Part shown: positions 34,000 through 45,190 of the stretch, in pieces | Layout of the letters: the number at the start of each line of letters is the position of its first letter | Numbering within the stretch: the first letter of the stretch is position 1 | From: Hermatobates lingyangjiaoensis | Lineage: Eukaryota; Arthropoda; Insecta; Hemiptera; Hermatobatidae | NCBI GenBank assembly: GCA_026182355.1 | Contig: JAPFBL010000047.1 | Location: forward strand, 1,922,001 to 1,986,000 | Length of the DNA stretch: 64,000 bases | Direction: 5' to 3' | The notes under the pieces: generated by a model | Database searches by the model: none | The model's input: the letters and a program-made list of their open reading frames with translations, nothing else | What the model was told of the DNA's origin: nothing | Position numbers and translations under genes: made by a program

Positions 34000-34470
34000 T
34001 TGAAAAATGTTGTCATTTTCAGATGATATCAAAGATTGTTTTACTTTTTTCATAAAGCTATCAATTTACTTTTTTGGATACATTAGGGAGGTTGAAATTT
34101 TGTAAATATATTTAATTTTTTTTTAAAAATGGTTCACTGCAAATTATGAAGCTCTCAAGAACATACTATTAAAAAAAAAAGTTTTTTTGACACTGAGGGT
34201 GCGTGCAGATAAGAAATGAACATAACAAAATACATTTGTCGATTTTCTATAAATACTATAATTCAATTTGTTACTATTTTGATGGAAAAGTACGTCCAGG
34301 AAAGGGAGTTTATTATTATTTGCTAATTCTATTGTAAATTGAATAGATGGAAAAAACATGTTGAGGGTATCCAAAAAAGTGTCAACATTTACATCATCTG
34401 GTCAAATACATAAAACTTCGTCTACATAGCGAAGCCGTTTAGCATTTATTGTGAGTTGCCTTAATAGATA
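34000..34470 (-). pseudogene. PLE reverse transcriptase palm/C-terminal fragment
   Basis: The minus strand reads RYVDEVLCI, a stop, DDVNVDTFLDTLN, then FTIELANNNKLPFLDVLF, YSIYRKSTN, VHFLSARTLSVKKTFFFNSM. Further on (34000-34110) it reads YKISTS and PKKWIDSFMKKVKQ-like sequence with stops. These are Penelope-like RT signatures: the catalytic YVDD box (here YVDE, so an essential aspartate is changed), the F-x-x-E-x-x-x-x-LPFLDV box and the Y-R-K-x-T-x box. A family A terminal repeat lies immediately upstream on the same strand (34475-34600). Confidence 0.8.
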
Positions 34471-34474
34471 TATA

Positions 34475-34600
34475 TAATAACAAGACTTCGCATAAACAAG
34501 TGAAATAACAATCAATGATCGAACTACAATATGAAATGGGAAAAAGAGACAGCTTATTGTAGTTAAACGATCTTATTCTTTTTTCCCATCTGTATATTTT
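34475..34600. repeat. Decayed family A terminal repeats
   Basis: A minus-oriented tail (CGCATAAACAAGTGAAATAACAATCAATGATCG) is followed by the plus-oriented 3' half (GTAGTTAAACGATCTTATTCTTTTTTCCCAT). The hammerhead core itself is deleted. It precedes the RT fragment at 34000-34470 on the minus strand as a 5' terminal repeat would. Confidence 0.55.
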
Positions 34601-34604
34601 CCTA

Positions 34605-34619
34605 TATACATATATATAT

Positions 34620-34652
<33 letters not shown>

Positions 34653-34970
34653 TCTGTTTATATATACTCGTACATATATATATGCTCTAAAAGAAGAAAA
34701 TTTCTTTAGATTGTCTGAAGAAGTAACAAAAACTGGACTTGTTCTATAGTAAATTGTTTTCATAATATATATATATATATATATAAGCTCTGAGGCCTTC
34801 TAAACTATTTCTTCAGAGAGCTACTGCAAATATATATATATATATGTATTAAATACCACAATAAAAATATATATTAATTAAAATGCTCTAAGGCCTTTCG
34901 TTACAACATCATCATAGAGCTGATATATATATATATATATATATATATTTTCTCTTTTTTTTTCTTTATT
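34605..34970. repeat. (TA)n cluster with decayed family H ends
   Basis: Several (TA)n tracts (34611-34650, 34763-34784, 34832-34846, 34921-34948) separate short module ends. 34790-34830 has, on the minus strand, GCUCU, CUGAAGA and then GAAGGCCUCAGAGC, a family H variant with a perfect GCUCU/AGAGC stem I but one A missing after the GAA. 34885-34920 is a minus-strand family H end with AUGAUGA replacing CUGAUGA. Confidence 0.5.
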
Positions 34971-34975
34971 TCTAC

Positions 34976-35011
34976 TCTCCTGAAGACGGCAAGGCGCCGA
35001 AATTATCGAGA
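34976..35011 (+). ncRNA. Hammerhead-like ribozyme motif, family E
   Basis: UCUC (34976-34979) pairs perfectly with GAGA (35008-35011). The core CUGAAGA is at 34980-34986, followed by an unpaired C. Stem II GGC/GCC has loop AAGGC. GAA is at 34999-35001, stem III is minimal (AUUAU), and C at 35007 is the predicted cleavage nucleotide. All core residues are intact, making this one of the two best examples by pairing. Confidence 0.65.
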
Positions 35012-35060
35012 TTCGTGAGTGTTCGTCCTTTTTCTTGTGTTCTCTAGCTGTAACTTTAAT

Positions 35061-35208
35061 TATATATATATATAAACTAGAATTTAAAAAGAACACATAG
35101 AAAGGAAATCACTACTATATTTCGATGTCCTCGTCTTCAGGAAAAGAAGTGAATCGCTCCAAAGGCTGATAACGACTCTGATAACGAATATATATATATA
35201 TATATATA
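35061..35208 (-). repeat. Hammerhead-like module, family K, between (TA)n tracts
   Basis: (TA)n at 35061-35074 and 35189-35208 flank a minus-oriented module. Its core at 35134-35140 is CUGAAGA, followed by C, GA..UC, GAA (35121-35123), AUAU, A. Stem I is weak. It appears to be a separate family from E, G and J, although the AUAU stem III is like theirs. Confidence 0.4.
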
Positions 35209-35276
35209 AAAAGATTTCACATAAACACGTGAAACAACAATCAATGATCAAACCACAATAAGAAATGGGAAAACAA

Positions 35277-35319
35277 GACTAAGATCTTTCAACCGTAACA
35301 AGCGGTCTTCGTCAGAATA
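35277..35319 (-). ncRNA. Hammerhead-like motif, family A, stem I lost
   Basis: Minus strand: CUGACGA, A, stem II GACCG/CGGUU, GAA, AGAUCU, U, AGUC are intact. The 5' strand of stem I is replaced by coding-side sequence (UUAUU instead of GACU), so stem I cannot form beyond one pair. Confidence 0.4.
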
Positions 35320-35845
35320 AAAAACTTCATAATAAAAAACTTCAGAGCTTAATTGATAATAGCCCGTGGAATAAAAATAAAAATAAAAAATTAGTTCTTA
35401 ATTTATCCGACAGAATATTAGATAATAATGCAGTAGCAGCATTAGGGTATGGTTTAAATTTTGTTCCTAAAAGTAACAATTTAAATTATGTTCAGGTGGC
35501 TAAGGGTTTTTGTAAAGCTGAAAAATTAAATAATATAGATATCGATAATTTAAATATTTTAAAAGGAATGGTATACGGTCTTTCAGAAAAAACTTATGTT
35601 GTTAGCGTTCCTAGACGTTTTAATCGAGGCTTATTCTAAGCTTAAAAAAGATAATACTATAAAAATCACTAAAGCCGATAAATCTAAAGTAACAGTAATA
35701 TTAAATAAAAAAGATTACGTCGATAAAATAGAGAATATGCTAAATGATGAAAATGTGTATAAAAAGTTAAGGTCTAATCCTTTGGAAAGGGTCAATAGTT
35801 CATTTAATAAAAAAATTAAAACTATCTTAAAAAATCAACCCGAAC
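35320..35845 (+). pseudogene. PLE reverse transcriptase N-terminal region
   Basis: Readable as two frames. The first (35330-35630) contains KLVLNLSDRILDNNAVAALG, YGLNFVPKSNNLNYVQVAKG and LKGMVYGLSEKTYVV. The second (35620-35845) contains TIKITKADKSKVTVILNKKD, YVDKIENMLNDENVYKKLRS and FNKKIKTILK. These match the Penelope-like N-terminal pattern: NLS-x-x-L, then L-x-x-GLNF-x-P, then I-x-x-ADKG-x-x-V-x-x-x-x-x-DY. In the family the ADKG is usually followed by NAVVV. Here it is ADKSKVTVI. A frameshift near 35620-35635 and the absence of all catalytic motifs make it a pseudogene. Confidence 0.8.
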
Positions 35846-35862
35846 TTATCAGTTGGGTTTTT

Positions 35863-35905
35863 GACTCTGACGAAGACCGCTTGTTACGGTTGAAAGATCT
35901 TAGTC
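35863..35905 (+). ncRNA. Hammerhead-like ribozyme motif, family A, intact
   Basis: Stem I GACU (35863-35866) pairs perfectly with AGUC (35902-35905). The core is CUGACGA, followed by an unpaired A. Stem II is GACCG/CGGUU with loop CUUGUUA, then GAA. Stem III is AG/CU with loop AU. U at 35901 is the predicted cleavage nucleotide. Further out, GGG and CCC could extend stem I beyond an internal U-rich loop, the place where type I hammerheads make their tertiary contact with loop II. Confidence 0.65.
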
Positions 35906-35933
35906 TTGTTTTCCCATTTCTTATTGTGGTTTG

Positions 35934-36002
<69 letters not shown>

Positions 36003-36006
36003 TATG

Positions 36007-36135
36007 GTATTGTTTTCTTGACCACAAAATAATAACAAACACTTTTTCTTCTTCTCGAAATTCGGTCAGGGTTAATATACGGAATCACCTTTTTGCCAAC
36101 GTTTCATCTTTATTGTAAGACATCCTCAGGGCTAT
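36007..36135 (-). repeat. Hammerhead-like module, family D
   Basis: Minus strand 36095-36133: AGCC, CUGAGGA, unpaired U, stem II GUCUU/AAGAU (five pairs with one wobble, loop ACAAUA), GAA at 36103-36105, ACGU, U, GGC. Stem I GCC/GGC is perfect over three pairs. All core residues are intact. It begins right next to the (TA)n at 35938-36006. It is related to families B and C by the ACGUUG segment. Confidence 0.6.
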
Positions 36136-37098
36136 AAACTAACAAAAAAACAAATTTCCATTGTTAGCGAAAGAAGTTTTGTGTTTAATTTTTAATATTA
36201 ATAGAAATAATTTTGTTGAAAAATCAATTTAAGTAAACAATTTCTTCTCACGAGCTATGTAAGCAGTTATTCTGTGTTATTTACCCCATGATTAGTCTGA
36301 TGAGTACATTATGTCTTCACTCATACGAAAGTCTTCCTTGTTGTGAAGACTTAATGTATCTTGCATAAGTAGTCATGAGTTTTAGTCTAATAGTAAAGAC
36401 TACAGATGGAACGGTCTTTACAAGAATGTAATACTTATGGAAATAGTATTACAGGATGGAACATCTCATTGCACATAATTCTCATACATTAAGAAACGTT
36501 TACAGTTTACTTTTCAAAATAATAAATGTTGTATACATAGCTAAATTTTGAAAAGTGGAAGTAAATATTTAATATTTAGCATTAATATAGAAGTTTAATG
36601 TTAATTGTGGTTTTATGTCTGGGAAATATTGAAATACATCTCTTGGCTACGAAGGTGGAGTGTATATCTGAGATGTAGTGGTTATGAGTGTGCATTGTAG
36701 CTGAAATATGACTGGTGGTAGATTTGACTGGGCTGGAGGCGTGGAATGACTTGGATGTGTGGTGAAGAAGCCGGCTCGTTAAGTCTGTTGGGGAGGGCTC
36801 GTAGGCAGCTGTTGCACAAAGCCCTTTGATTGCTCATTTACCATCATTGTCCTTCTTTCGTCTGTCGTAACTATTCAACACTACCTCCAATTTCAAGCTT
36901 CGAATCACATTCTAACCCTAATTCTACATTTAGTTCATACTTGTCTTCATTTATTAACGTATTTAAAAGTTTCATTTACTATCTATATGAAATAGAATGT
37001 ATTGCATTTGGTTGGAATTTCGAAATCAAGTTTCCACTAAAGACAGGTTTCAAGTTTTCAAATCCACTGAATATAAAAGAATAAGTTTTCATAATTAG

Positions 37099-37100
<2 letters not shown>
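36136..37100. other. No gene recognised
   Basis: A fold-back of 16 bp arms lies at 36303-36358 (TACATTATGTCTTCAC / GTGAAGACTTAATGTA, one mismatch). The open frame at 36830-37084 has no recognisable domain. Confidence 0.4.
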
Positions 37101-37104
<4 letters not shown>

Positions 37105-37153
<49 letters not shown>

Positions 37154-37375
37154 AAACCACAAAAAAAAAAAATAAAAAGCTGAGATCTTTCAACCATAAG
37201 AAGCGGTTTTCATCAGAGTCAAAAACCCAACTTAGTTATTGGGTTTTTGACTGTGATCAAGACCACTTCTTATGGTTGAAATGTCTTATTTGTTTTTCCC
37301 ATTTCTTATTGTGGTTGGAACATTGATTGATGTTTCACGTGTTTTTTTAAATCAATATATATATATATATTGATT
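37105..37375. repeat. Palindromic family A pair flanked by (TA)n
   Basis: (TA)n at 37105-37150 and 37355-37371 bracket a minus-oriented repeat (37150-37228) facing a plus-oriented one (37240-37350), joined at CCCAACTTAGTTATTGGG. The plus core reads UGUGAUCAAGACC and the end is UUGAAAUGUC, so the ribozyme is degenerate on both strands. Confidence 0.65.
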
Positions 37376-39040
37376 TAAATATTTATATTTATATATTTTA
37401 ACCCAGTTTGTGTTTGTGTAGTGTCAAATATAGTTTGTTTCATTAGTTTTCTTCAAGATTGTTTTCCTATTCTTGTTATGGAATTAGGTAGATTAATTTT
37501 TGAGCTACAGTGAATTACTGAATTAATAAGTGCAAATAGAATCAATTTCTAAATTGATTATTAATTCTGAACCCATGTGCTACTTTAACATACTTGTCTT
37601 TTTAATAAGAAGATTTTGCCAGTATACACATATATATAAATAAATGTATTGATTTGGTTGATTATCGAAAAAGTTTCACAACTAACACGGATATCAATAT
37701 TCAGGTAACTCACCTAAAAATTAAGAAAAGATAGTCGCTCTAATGGCCATATTATTTCACGTATCAGAGAGCATAGTGAATATAATAGTTGTAAGCAAAT
37801 CCATGAATTTGATAAAAAAAAAAAAGTGAAGATTTTCAACATTGACAGTAGTTTTCCTATAATGTTGAAAAAGTCTTGATTTTTTGATAATTCTTCAACT
37901 TAGAAAACCACTCATCTAATTTGAAATGTCTTGTGTTTTTCCTTTTTAATTGCTTAGAACATTGATTGAAAGTTTCCTGTTTTTAAAACATTTTATATAA
38001 CTTGGTCAACACTAGTCAGCTTTTTATATTAGATTGAATTTGTGTTTGAAGTAGTGATCAAAATAATTTCAAGACTATTTCATCAGTTATAGGTTTTCCT
38101 ATTTTTACTGTCAATTGGTGCTAATCTTTCTGAGCTCTTTAAATCAAAAATATAATAAGTCAAAAAATTGTATTTCAACTTGCTCTTAATGACTGAAGAA
38201 CCGATGGTTTTTAGAGCAACCTTGTTCTAAAAGTTGTGCCGAGTTACCTAATATATATAATATTGCGGAATAACGGAGGCTTCGCTGAGTCAGGTAACTG
38301 GGTTTTTCTAAGGACCCCCGCCCCCTTCGCTCATGGACCTACAGCTACTCTCCTATTGGTCACCACCGTACCCCCATCCTTATGGACCTAAAATACTCTC
38401 TATTGGTCCATCGTAACGGTTATATAGTGTGTATATGTGGTGTGTGTGTGTGTGTGTGTGTATGGGTGAACGAGTGTGTGAGTGAGTAGTGATCAGTATA
38501 TCCTAAATAGAAAATGAGTTATAGTTACCAAAATTCAGAGTCAAACTCCTGCCATCCTTCAAACTGAACAGCTTACTAGTCACTGAAAATGACCTTTCAT
38601 AAGTTTCTGAAAGGAAGCATATACTTGTACGAAAATGAAGAAAGAATGATTTTTCCATAAAAAATTATCAAAACAATTTGGAATAAAATCGCTGTGACAC
38701 TAGGAAATAAATACTGATTATATATAGAATGTGATGGACACAGCAATTCTATTTGCCATTTACAAATTGCAAATTGCCATTTACCGTGAAAAGTTGCACG
38801 AACTATTCGCTAAGGTAGCATTTATGAACTTTTGTTTTCCTTGATACATATATTATAGTACACTTTATATACATATAAACCACTCATACAAAATATATGA
38901 ACCACATTTAAAGTGGTTTACACTCAATATTATTAAAAATAAATACCAAATGTGTTGATGATGAATTGATTTTTTGTGTTATTTAATGCACTTTTCATGT
39001 ACACGCAATTGTTATTTCATGTAATTATGGTGAAATCTTG
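37376..39040. other. AT-rich stretch with one decayed family A pair
   Basis: 37800-38000 preserves the outline of a family A palindrome (GATTTTCAACATTGACAG, AATGTTGAAAAAGTCTTG, GAACATTGATTGAAAG) but is strongly mutated. 38270-38430 is GC-richer with two repeated blocks (ATGGACCTA and CTATTGGTC each twice). A (GT)n tract lies at 38440-38461. A family A tail remnant (TTATTTCATGTAATTATGGTGAAATC) ends at 39040. Confidence 0.45.
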
Positions 39041-39041
39041 T

Positions 39042-39495
39042 TATATATATATATATTATATCAATATATATTGATAAAAGTATCGACCGTGGAATAGAAA
39101 CAAAACTAAACCTAAAGTTTATCGGGACTCGGTCAGTTCTTCAGGTTCAAATTGATCTCTCCACGCCAACGTTTCAGTTTTTATTTAAAACCTTTTTTCA
39201 TAGTCTGAAGTATAAATTTTGAAACAGAAAAACTAATTATTACATTACAAATTATTTTACAAAGAAATATAGTCTGTGAATTTCAACAACTGTCTAGTTT
39301 GAATGCACTATTATGTAGTATTGTCACGTGACACTTCGAGTGTCACGTGTTCATTCAAACTAGGCAGTTGTTGAAATTCACAGACTATTTTTCTTTGTAA
39401 AATAATTATATATATATATATATATATATAATATAAAATAACATATAAATAATTATTGATATAATATAATTTTGTATATATATATATATATTAGT
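39042..39495. repeat. Palindromic module with GTCACGTGAC tip, beside (TA)n
   Basis: 39075-39200 has a minus-oriented decayed hammerhead-like segment (the ACGUUGGCGUGG end is present, the CUGANGA core is lost). 39250-39308 and 39348-39408 are near-perfect inverted arms of about 55 bp (TTTACAAAGAAA..TAGTCTGTGAATTTCAAC), joined through a second palindrome containing TCACGTGACACT-TCG-AGTGTCACGTG. (TA)n tracts lie at 39042-39058, 39412-39432 and 39475-39491. Confidence 0.6.
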
Positions 39496-41240
39496 TCTGA
39501 TGGATTCGCAGGTGTGCTCCTTCAATATCCAAGAAACAGCCAAGAGACTTTTCTATTTTACTAATCAAAATATTTAGAGTTGGCTCTATTGATTTGCTAT
39601 TTTGATTCTGTTATGAAGATGAATATTTACTAAACACTTCATATGTTACAAGAGGCAGAACTTAATTGATATCATTTTGGAGTAATAGTATTACTTTCTA
39701 AATAGTTGTAGAGGGATACAGTTTTCAGCACTTGTAGATCACAAGTAGAATACTTAAAACTTTAATAAATATATTTGGTCCGTTGAAATAAGTTGATACT
39801 GTTAATGCATGTATGTGTTTCTTACAATTATTCTTAAATTGGCTGTTTCTTATAACTGACTGTGCAGTTAATCTTTTGATGTTACTAATGAAGTCTATTG
39901 TTTATATTTTATGACATATGTTACACAATACTGTGAGGGTATAAATAAAAATGCCCTAAATTATAGTAAAAATAATTGTTTGTTTTCAATTTTCATGAAA
40001 CGGTTAAACCAATCAAAACTGAAAAGAATTAAACAAACTTCGATTACCTGTTTTTATATCAGATTTAAATTATTTCTTCAAAATATTCTTAATTGAGGAT
40101 AAAATAGTTTTGTTTATTCAGCATAAAATTGTTTACTTTTTAAATGGTTTTGATACATTCTTTAATAAATGACGAAGAATTTTGAGCGTAATAATCTGTT
40201 TAACTTGATTCAATTGTAAATAAAGAGTTAATACCTTTTAATAAAGTAAACATATTTTTCGACCATAGCTCTAAATTTACTACGTTTTAGATATAACTTT
40301 AATTAAAATTTTAATTTAACAAATGGTATTACAAATTTGTTATATTCAAGAACTTATTTTTACTTTGCATAGACAACAATTCGTTAAATTACAACAATCT
40401 CAATAACAATAGAAAGTTTTCATCACGTAATATTTGTTGCAGAGGGGTTTTGCAAATTCTATACTATCGATTTGACGTGTATTCGTATTGATATTTTTAG
40501 AATCACTGATTCTAGCTAACCTTTAGTCTAATTACTATCGTCACTGCCTTCACTTGGTTCAATAATTAGTTAAATAACTAAATTCACACTGTTAGGTTTA
40601 TCAAAATTAAATGTTTGATTGAAAAAACAGTTATTATTAACTAAAAATTAAGTTGGTTGAAATATACCAAGACGAAAAACTAAGTTTTATAAAAAGTTTA
40701 TTAGTGCTCATCATTTGTCTATTCTTTTTTGCTCCCCGTTTGTTGGAAACCAGTGCTTTTCAGAATGCCAATGTATTTACTTATGCAAATTTACTGGCGT
40801 CATTTTCTTTTTACAAGTTCATTTAATATGAATGAAGTTATACCACTATTTTTTTGTACCGCCTAATATAATTTTTTTATTTATACTATTTAAATTTTGC
40901 ACCCTCATTATTACAAGCATGACTAAATGACTGATAACGTTACTATATAAGGATATAATGTAGAATATTGATATAGCTTATCGACTACTGATTCTTCAAA
41001 ACAGGTTTTAGGACCTAATCCTCAAAAACCTATTCTCTATTATAATAGTAAGAAACTAGTAATTATTTTTTAACTAATAATTATATATGTTATTTGGATA
41101 TTATCTTCAATTATGTTGTTTGCAATAATGATACTTACCTGACACACTTTTACTTTCATATAAATCTTTTCATGATGAAATTTTTAAATTGATAAAATTT
41201 TAAACTTTCTAAAGAACTCTAAATTACGATTTTCCTAACT
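39496..41240. other. AT-rich stretch, no gene recognised
   Basis: I see no matched repeats, domains or structures in this stretch. Confidence 0.4.
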
Positions 41241-41242
41241 GA

Positions 41243-41415
41243 TGAATCGGAAGAGGTGGACCATTTCATTCATCTCCACGTTCGCCAGACTTGACTCCAT
41301 TAGATTTTCTTATCGAGATATGTGAAAACATATGTGAAAACGGACTTTATCGACACCCGTTATGATTTATAAACACCAGAAAATTTACAACTGATATTAA
41401 GGTTTGTTCGAGGAT
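41243..41415 (+). pseudogene. Tc1/mariner-superfamily transposase scrap
   Basis: The frame reads IGRGGPFHSSPRSPDLTPLD then FLIEICEN, matching the family pattern (W-P-P-R-SPDLTPLDFFLWG-x-x-K) around the third catalytic acidic residue. After a frameshift there is FIDTRYDL-TPENLQL and a VRGCNI stretch, as in the C-terminus of such transposases. Only about 50 residues remain. It is distinct from the two mariners at 8 kb and 30 kb. Confidence 0.7.
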
Positions 41416-41639
41416 GTAACATATAGATTAATTAGTTAATAATTAGTCCAACAAGTGGGGAACCAAAATGAAAAAAAAATGAGGAGGAGTATGTATTGTT
41501 AAGATTTTTGTCTAACTTAGTTTTTGTCCTGGTATCTTCCAACCAACTTTGCTTTTAGTTAATATTAACTATTTTTTTTTTCTGTAAATTAGATTAATTA
41601 AATCCATCACATCATGGAAAGCATAAGAAATTATACGTT

Positions 41640-41990
41640 TGATTGGCGTTGATATTTTGCATGTTATAATATTATTCTTCTTACATCTCTTATTAAGTCA
41701 TTAAATCGTTTCCAATTTTTTCACTAAACCTCTATAGATCAATTTTATTTCAGTGGATTCACATCAACAATTTCAAAGTCAATTTAAATACCGCAAATAA
41801 AAGTGAACAAATCCGACAATTATAGTAGGTAATCCATTAGTCCAAGATATATATTCAGTTTTTATAGCTTTGTTGGTCATTGAATTTCTATGATTAAAAA
41901 TTTCTAATGAATGTTCAATTTTTTGCATAATTTTTTTGAACTTGAGTGAGCCTTTTAGAGTCAAAAAGCATTTTCTGAAAACATAAATCT
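41640..41990. repeat. Dispersed repeat shared with 60330-60690
   Basis: Several colinear blocks match the second copy: TATTATTC-TCTTACATCTC, ATCAATTTTATTTCAGTGGA, ATCCGACAATTATAGTAGGT, CAGTTTTTATAGC, and GTCAAAAAGCATTTTCTGAAAAC. I estimate about 70-75% identity by eye. Function is unknown. It starts about 230 bp after the transposase scrap at 41243-41415, so it may be part of the same old element. Confidence 0.6.
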
Positions 41991-43570
41991 TATGAGCAAT
42001 TTGTTTGTGATCACTATACTTTTTTTATAGTAACATATTAACTTCACTTATGTGCTTAGTGGATTATTTGTTTAATACAATTACAATATTTGTTACAGCA
42101 AATAATAGACCGTATTTTTTAACCTTTACAGTATTATCAGATAATTGGTTAATATGATAAATAAGTTGTATGTATTATATATGTTCTGAAATAAAATCTG
42201 TGTATGCTTGAAATTTCATTGTTGTTATAGAGAAAAGAGTGTATGTATTTATTCAGGTTTGTTTCTAGTATTAGTTAATATTTGTACAAAACAATGCTAT
42301 TTGAATTCATGATGTAGTCTGTGAATAGTTAATAAATAAAAATGGCAACTAAACAATGTACTTGTGAAACGCAATAATGTTAGTTGTAATGAAGCAGTTG
42401 ATTGGCAATTTAGTGGTTGCTTTGATCTCATCCAGACAACATCAAAATTGATAAAATCGTAAATCAAGCTTTACCCTCTCTAATATATGCTCCTAGTTTG
42501 ATATTTCTTTTTTGAAAAATAATATTCCATACTGAAATAAAAGGTGACCTTTGAAAGGCTTTTATAATCATCAAAGGATATTTAATTTGAGACCTTTACG
42601 TCAGCAAACCTGAAACGAAATATATTTAAAAAATAATCCACCAATATAATACACAGAGAACGGGTTTGATGAGTCAATTCGATTTTTGATTTATGTGCAT
42701 GATTCATTTATATTTGCAACTTTATGTTATACTTTGACACTTAAGGCACTTGATGAGGATACTAATAATAAATGTTTTTCGATTTCAGATCAGCTGTTTC
42801 GAATCATATTTCTGATTATGCATTAAGTAAATTAACTCCTTATTTCATTAGGTACAATTAATCAACGTTTTAATCAAACCAAGTAAGTTTGTTTACGAAT
42901 ATATATTTATAACATCCCGTGTTCAATATGATGTATTATTTTTTTTGAATAACAATAATTTAAGTTAATTAAATGCAATATATATTGATTAAGATCGGTT
43001 TTTTTTTGAAATTCAGTACTTTAATATAGTGATAAGAAATCTTTGAGATTAAGGAAATATAGGTGACAGATAATATGTGTAAGAAATTTGAGTGAAGGTA
43101 GCTACCGCTGCAAATGAATGTACATTATAAATCCAATACTACATTCTAGAGGTAAGAAAATAATTATGTAATAACAATATGAAGAGAAACTAAGATAAAA
43201 TCAAGAATGGAAAATGGTAGTTGAAAATTTTCGAAAGAATTATAAATATAAAACAAGTCGACAAGTGTTCTTGAAATTAGTACTCAACAAATCGGTTTAA
43301 ATTATGTTTGAAAAAAAGTAACTTTTCTTTTGTGCTGTTAATAGAACAGGAGTGACCCAGTAACTGGTACGCTACTTTTTCAAAATAAAAAATGAAGAAA
43401 AACTGAGAATTAACTACAAAGAGATTAGGAGTCTTGTGACGTGACAAATGTAAACCAAGAGCTTTCTAACTATTAATAATAAAAAGATACTTTGTTTATT
43501 AAAAATTACGTTTTCCATCAACTTCAAAAAGAATAGCTAAACAATCGTCGGGATACTTTTCTTGCTAAGT
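41991..43570. other. AT-rich stretch, no gene recognised
   Basis: Nothing that I can support beyond AT-rich sequence. Confidence 0.4.
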
Positions 43571-45190
43571 AGAGTTCAATGTCAGAGTCATATACCAGTA
43601 GAGCCGACGATCAATCCTCTGCACCAGTACCATCCTTTTTATCTCACAAGCTCTGTCTGCTATCTAATGATACTATAAACCTAGAGATAAAACCAAAACT
43701 ACCACCATCCTCCCATATTTCTCAAGCTAGTAACGAATATACTGAAAAAAAACACTTATTCCTAACTGGGAGCACTGACTCTCATATTTCGTTTCAGTTA
43801 TGAAAATAACTGACGAACTTTTAATCCTTCTGAGCTTTCCCCATCTCCTAAATTATTCTCTCTACTTAAAACTACGTTTGTAATTTAACCATTTCTTTGA
43901 AATCATATCCTACTTATGGTTAAATTACAAATAAATCATAATACAACCTCCCTTTAAAGTCATACTTATCACAAACACACAACGCTATCGTAAGAAAACT
44001 TATTTTCTTGTCTGCTGAAAATTATTTAATGTCCGTTTGATTCCAAAACCTATTACAAACTATCATACTTATGTACTTAATACCGTTTGGTTATCTCTTT
44101 ACTGGCATTGTCTAAGATTTTTGTAAAAGTTATTCTACATATACTTAATTACATCTTAAATTTACAAAACTTGTTTCGTTTCATCAATTTGGATTTCTAT
44201 CAAAACACTCCACAATTCAGGAGTGTTTATAGCATTGTTGATATCATTTTCTCTGCTCTCGAGCAGAAAAGGTATTGTTCAGCTGCTTTTGTAGATGAGG
44301 CAAAGGCTTTGCCTGAATGTGGCATAACAGATTACTTTGAATACTTAAGAGAGGCTACCCGTTTACATACTAATTAATTGTGCAGTCTTACCTAAACCAA
44401 CGTTTTGAAACCTCTTCTTTTTTGTTTATTTTTATTTTTCCTACCAAAGGAGGTATCTCACAAGGGAGTATACTTGGTTACCCTTTATGCTTCACATATA
44501 TCTCTCACATTCCAGAATCTCCTCACACAGTCTTAGACACTATTTAGAAAAAGTCATACTTTCTTTAAGAAATTATCTTGAGATGACATACAAAAGTATG
44601 GAGATTACTTATTAATGTGCGGTAAAATATTCACACAACCTTTACCTTCATACTGCTGGTAGATACGGGTTCTGCAATCTTTCCAAATTGTATTTTGATC
44701 CCATTATCTACAACACTAAGTACATAGGACAACACTAAGTATATTGACAGGCGTCTTACTTGGACTTTACATACTCTAATTAAAATGACAAAATTTAACA
44801 AACCATACAGAATTCTGCTTTATTTTATTCACCACTCTCAAAATTAACGACTATTGCTTTTAAACATTGTGCTAATACCTATTTAAACTTGAAATATTGA
44901 ATTATGGGGAATACTAAAGCGTTCAAACTGCAAAACAAACCTCTAGAATCTAAAATTATTCGTAAAATTTTTTCAATGTTTTTTGTACATACCAATCGGA
45001 CAATCATTTAAACCTAAAGGTTCCAACGATTTATGAAGTAGCAATATCCCATTATAAATCATTCCATAAACGACTTTCTCAAAATCTCTTCGTTCTAAGC
45101 ATCTCTTTCTCTAATATCTCAGGAAATCCCCAAAGACGCTTAAAAAGAATGTGACCAAGGACTTATTGGGGTAAACCACCTTATTATAAT
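43571..45190 (+). pseudogene. Jockey-clade LINE reverse transcriptase, heavily decayed
   Basis: Across several frames the RT blocks appear in order. 44050-44150: RLVISLLALSKIFVKVIL (family: YRPISLLPVLSKIFEKLIL). 44190-44260: an N-x-D-FYQNTPQF stretch (QFGFR-x-x-HST). 44260-44350: SAAFVDEAKALPECG (AFLDIEKAFDRVW, holding the first catalytic aspartate). 44440-44520: GGISQGSILGYPLCFTYIS (GVPQGSVLGPLLYTLY). 44740-44780: YIDRRLTWTLHT (LGV-x-LDRRLTW-x-x-H). 44880-44920: the IPIWT-NIELWG block. Frameshifts and stops are frequent. The YADD box is not readable. A 15 bp perfect inverted repeat (43877-43891/43917-43931) lies in the upstream part. 43571-44000 may be upstream LINE sequence but is not assignable. 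Confidence 0.8.

Larger units (their letters stand above)
35210..36006 (+). mobile_element. Family A PLE copy with inverted terminal repeats and RT N-terminus
   Basis: A minus-oriented terminal repeat (35210-35320) is followed by about 520 bp of PLE coding sequence (35320-35845) and a plus-oriented terminal repeat (35845-35940) that runs into a long (TA)n (35938-36006). The catalytic RT, linker and endonuclease are deleted. The coding part passes directly into the 3' repeat (PELISW-VFDSDEDR is the repeat being read through). Confidence 0.8.
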
